Shown here in pieces: positions 60,130 through 64,000 of a stretch of DNA of 64,000 nucleotides (positions within the stretch are counted from its first letter, which is position 1; each line of letters begins with the position of its first letter). The notes beneath the pieces are model-generated. The model was not told the origin of the DNA, did no database searches, and saw only the letters and a list, made by a program, of their open reading frames with translations. The position numbers and the translations under genes are program-made. The stretch is taken from NCBI RefSeq assembly GCF_003265705.1, contig NW_020312788.1:6774937-6838936 (forward strand). The letters run 5' to 3'. This DNA is from Callorhinus ursinus. Lineage: Eukaryota > Chordata > Mammalia > Carnivora > Otariidae.

Positions 60130-60480
60130 AAAAACAAAAAAACAAAAAAACACCTTGTGTGTTCCTGCTTCTGCCCTTGTCCCTCTGCCATGGCCATAAG
60201 AATATGCCTAGGTTAGCCTGCTGGAGTAGGGGACGTGAGAGCAGAGCCATTTCCCTAATCACCCCAACCAAAACCATCCTTGCTAATCTATCAGACAACT
60301 AGCCAGTCATGTGAGCAGCCCAACGAAGATCAGCCACAACCGGCTAAGACAACTTGCCAACCCACCCCTAACCATAGATTCATAAATGAGGCTAGAGGCT
60401 AGCTGACACCAGTCAGGCCTAATTTAGATCAATCAAACCCTATAGAAATGTGCTTTAAAAGGTGTATTTTATAGCACTGA
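60130..60480 (+). mobile_element. Old LTR fragment, MaLR-like
   Basis: 'ggttagcctgctggagtagg', 'catgtgagcagcccaacga' and 'agatcagccacaaccggct' parallel the LTR-type repeat at 37315-37800 and its family's downstream part. Decayed and truncated. Confidence 0.45.
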
Positions 60481-61219
60481 GATTGTGTGGCTGTTTGTTA
60501 TTCAGCATTATTGTGGCTACTATAACTGTTACAGATGCCATGTTAGTGCCATTTACTGAGATCTACTAGGAACCATGGTTGGTCGTCTGTACAAAGCCTC
60601 TCTGGACATCTCCTCACCATGTTATCTACAGAAGGATACCTGTCTAAATTGTAGAAACTGAAAAAATCAACTGCTAATTTTCCAGTCTCCCTGTGTCTAG
60701 TCAGTGGGCAATGAGACATTAAGTTTTGCTATGGGCTCACACAGAAGAATTTAGTAGAAAGACAAACATGGAAAAAATCATCTCTCCTTTAATCTGACAT
60801 TTTATATGTATGTATAATGGCAGGAATTTTGGCTGCCATCTTAAGAGGTTGATAAAACCAGCCCAATTTATGAGGTCTAAAGTTTGATGAATTTTCACTG
60901 AGGGGCAAAGTGCAAAGATGATAAGATGTTTTTAATGATGTTTTTAATTGTCCCTAGAAATATCTATCTTTAGACATCTTATTTTGAGATAAATAAAGGT
61001 CCTTATTGTTTATATCACATTTAGTTAAGTGTTTTGTTACAGGTAGTTGAAGACACAAGTAGTTCTCTTAACTTGCCCATCTGATAAAGGGAAGTACAAA
61101 AGCAGAGATATCTCTGGCAAACAATGGAATGTTATGCGAACAGATATTTAATAGACTAGGGAGGAAAAGTCCCTACATTGCAGGGGCCTAGGCCTGACTC
61201 TAAGAACAAAGCTTTAAAT
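60481..61219. other. No recognised gene; unassigned sequence
   Basis: No ORF or repeat of note. Confidence 0.45.
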
Positions 61220-61440
61220 TTTTCTAATATTGAAAATTATTAAAAATGTAGAAAGTAGAGAGAAGACTATGTCAAACTCTTACAAACTCATCACCAACTT
61301 TAAGAATTATCAACATAGGACCAACTTTGTTTCATCTAAAATATCCACTTATTTCCCTGCTCCCATATTATTTTGAGACAAATCCCAGGTATGAAAATAA
61401 GAATATTTTAAAAGTTTTAGTTTGTAAGTAGACTTTTAAA
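61220..61440 (+). mobile_element. Old LINE-like fragment
   Basis: 'taaaaatgtagaaagtagag', 'aactcatcaccaactttaag', 'aattatcaacatagg' and 'attttgagacaaatcccagg' resemble an old L1-family non-coding segment. Boundaries and family are uncertain. Confidence 0.45.
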
Positions 61441-64000
61441 AATATACTGTTTTAATTAATGAAACAAATATTTATGGATCATTGTTTAAGTTTAGAGGGA
61501 CTCCATCTGATAAGTTCAGAGCTCTATGCAAAAAGCCCAAATATCAGACTATCTTATAGGTTCCTGACTAGCCTGAGTCAGTTGGCCGCTGTAGTCCGAC
61601 AATTGACCACCTCCCCTTCACAAAGAGTTTTCAGACTGCTAGCCTGTGGGGAAGCAGTGGGTAAGGCAGGTTCAGCAACAATGGCTGAGAGCAGATTGGG
61701 CACCATAATGGGCACATCCTGTACCTTCACCTTCTATGTGTCAAGCATTTTGTAAATGCTGAAGATACAAAAAAACAAATAAGAGAAAGGCATTGCTCTA
61801 AGGTAGTTTATTTGTTTTCACAGTGTCATATTTTTATCGATCCTTGTTTTTAAAAATTAACACTTTTATTGGTGGTGACCTCCTGTAAGGTAGCATCTAT
61901 ATCTGTTGTTCCTGTAAACTTTGATTTTAAATATACTTATTATATTTAACATATCATATTTAACCATAGTCTACAAATACATACTGGATAAATAATTGTC
62001 TCTTCTTATAAATTATATGCTTTGTCTAACCGTGACATAATGACAAAAATCTAAAAAACTAATTTTTCCCATCCCCATTGATACTGTGAGAAGATCTATG
62101 TGATTTGACTTGTTTGGCAAGTCTTTATCCCATGTATAAGTAGCCAACAAGAAAGAATAAATCAACTCCTATAAGTGTAGCTTAGATACACATGTTTATA
62201 ATAATTTAAACAGTTATTACACCCATATTTATGAAATTGATCCAAATAAATTATAGTATATGAATTTGAGTGTGGTGATGATTATATTGTATTATTTACA
62301 TTTCAGTGGCTGGGACCATTTTTTCCAACATGGTATTTGCTTAAAGTAATTATACTGACTGAGAACAGTGGCAGATTGAAATTAAATGTTTGGATTAAAT
62401 ATTTTGTCAGCAAACATGCAGCAACTGCTTTACTGCTTCTTCCTCTCTTCTATGCATACTGATTACAAAATGATTACAAAATGATTAGCTTTTATTTTGG
62501 CACAGTTTTAAAATACTTAGATAAATGCTGCTTGATATCCAGTCTTCTAATTGTTTAAATAGCTGAGGAAAAAAGAGAAAGAGAAGAAAAATGGCCAAAA
62601 GAAATTTAAGGCAGCCTTCTAACTTCTAACTCGGTCCTCCTTCAAACAAATAAAAACTTGCCAAGTCTTAATATAATTTTGGTTTTATGAGTTCTAGGTT
62701 TTGGCTAAATATAAACCCTTCCAGGTGTGTTCAGTGCTGGCAGGTGGGGAAAAAGCGTTACTTTATGCTAAAAGTAGAAACATATGAAACTATTTTAAGA
62801 GAGAGCTCTTGCGGCTTTTTGGATTTTGATTGTCTCTTTCAAAATAGTAGTTTAATGTGCTAAATGGGAGCAAATAAGAACATATGGTTTAAATCTACCC
62901 TGAAATACAAATGTATTTTTAATAACCATCATACAAGTACTTGACAAGATGTTTTAAGTTTTACTTTCCAGAATCAAACCATTAAAAATGAGTTTTACAT
63001 AAGGCAAGCCTCTGAGTATGTCTTGTAAATCTCTAGTGTATATTCACTGAGATTTTGGTCAGGGAATGGAAGTTCAGGGTCATTTTTAAAGTAACACTAG
63101 GGGCTGAATAGAGGTCAGATGCCACCTGAGAAAGAAAATTCACACTTTTTAATCTTTAGATGAATAAATATTCCAAGGAAGGACACCATCTAACTGAGAA
63201 ATGTTGTAAATTTCCTAAAGTAATGATATGTTCACAAAAATTATTAAATGCTATCTTTACATATTTTTATGAACTCATTCATATTGACGGTGCAATACCA
63301 ATTCAAGACTGATTTGTCCTGTAACTGATAAAGAGTCAGAAGGGTAATCAGTCAGGTCTTTACTTACATCATGTAAGCATATCTTCGTCTTCCAAGTACT
63401 GTGGAACATGACGAATCCAGTCTTGGGATGCCCCAAACCATTTATTTGCTTCCATCAGGACATGGTACATATATAATATGCTGGAGGAACTGAGATGATT
63501 CCAATGGAGAATTATGAAACTATTTGGCTAGGTATGTCTCAAACCATTCCAAGTCATGTCATGCACATGCTTCAATCAACATAAGAATAATCTTGGTCAC
63601 AGTGTCAGATTTTCTGCGTTTTATTCTCAGGATATTCCAAAGTTATGCCACCTGGCTACAAAGAGGGCTTTCCTCAAGCGTTTGTCTCTGGCATATAATG
63701 ATGGAGGAGGAAGACGAGCCATATGAGATGTAGAGATAGAAAGAGAAAAAGAAATAAATGGGAGGGGAAAGGAGAATGAAATCAAACTGGATTTCAATTT
63801 GAATTCAATTTTGCTACATTGCATTGCTCCTTACTAAGTCTGGCATCCTTCAGGCATACTGTTGTTAAGGTTGCTTTGAGATGCTCAGGTATTGCCTGTC
63901 CATTTTTTGGAGCCTGATATTAAGATGATATAAATAAGAGTCTTCAATTTTGAGAGCACTGTTAATGCAAAATGAGGGACTGGGGGGCATGTGCAGAATT
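61441..64000. other. No recognised gene; unassigned sequence to the window end
   Basis: The 98-codon ORF at 61459 has no domain. An 11-bp word GATTACAAAAT is duplicated in tandem at about 62461-62482. At 61690-61800, 'tgtgtcaagcattttgtaaa' with 'tgctgaagatacaaa' hints at an ancient repeat. Nothing else is recognised. Confidence 0.45.

Noticed and set aside
62461..62482. GATTACAAAAT tandem pair as a regulatory repeat
   Set aside because: Only two 11-bp units; simple slippage explains it.

Overview
This window is non-coding mammalian DNA from a dog-like (caniform) carnivore. The diagnostic signal is the CAN-SINE family (SINEC, tRNA-Lys-derived). I count 16 copies, with a GGGTGGCTCAGT-type head, a CTTCTCCCTCT body and an (AAATAAAT)n AATCTTT tail. 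Several have the 'acacaagcagggggagtggg' form that I associate with arctoids (seals, mustelids, bears); that narrower placement is inference. No bacterial-type gene organisation is present. Almost every open reading frame is a chance ORF or lies inside a transposon. I see no convincing exon of a resident protein-coding gene, so the window is intergenic or deep intronic.

The only gene-like object is a processed retrocopy of TFG (TRK-fused gene) on the plus strand at 54524-56297. It is intronless and carries 5'UTR, a 402-codon reading frame, 3'UTR, AATAAA and a poly-A tail. A 14-bp direct repeat flanks it at a TT/AAAA-type LINE-1 nick site. The frame has no frameshift but is broken by three TGA codons (22, 23 and 107), each where TFG is expected to have arginine.

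Layout. 0-3 kb: old antisense L1, a SINE, L2 and MIR. 4-7 kb: four SINEs, all on the minus strand, each with target-site duplications (TSDs). 7.7-11.3 kb: antisense L1 remnants interrupted by a SINE and a MER5A piece. 14.8-15.2 kb: L2. 16.4-23 kb: a plus-strand L1 block with three successive ORF2-end/3'UTR modules, interrupted by a SINE and a 90-bp antisense L1 scrap. 23-27.5 kb: mostly unrecognised sequence. 27.5-33 kb: SINEs, MIR, MER5A and an L1ME/HAL1-like remnant, including a tail-to-tail inverted SINE pair. 34-42.5 kb: MaLR-type LTRs, L2, a Tigger-like DNA transposon, a SINE and MIRs. 44.4-45.8 kb: a 5'-truncated antisense L1 with a perfect TSD and an internal (TA)21. 47-49 kb: four SINEs in 1.9 kb, including a second inverted pair. 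49-54.5 kb: mostly unrecognised. 54.5-56.3 kb: TFG retrocopy. 56.5-64 kb: antisense L1 3' end, (CA)23, an L1M 3' end, LTR-like and old-LINE fragments, then unrecognised sequence.

The elements do not form a functional system together. What they record is repeated L1 retrotransposition: L1 itself, SINEs and an mRNA copied in trans. I found no previously undescribed coding system. The observations most worth checking are the near-intact TFG retrocopy with CGA-to-TGA-type stops, the L1 3'-end pile-up, the odd A-tailed antisense L1 insertion, the inverted SINE pairs and a possible ancient SINE-derived island. Old-repeat family names and boundaries come from recognition by eye and are approximate.
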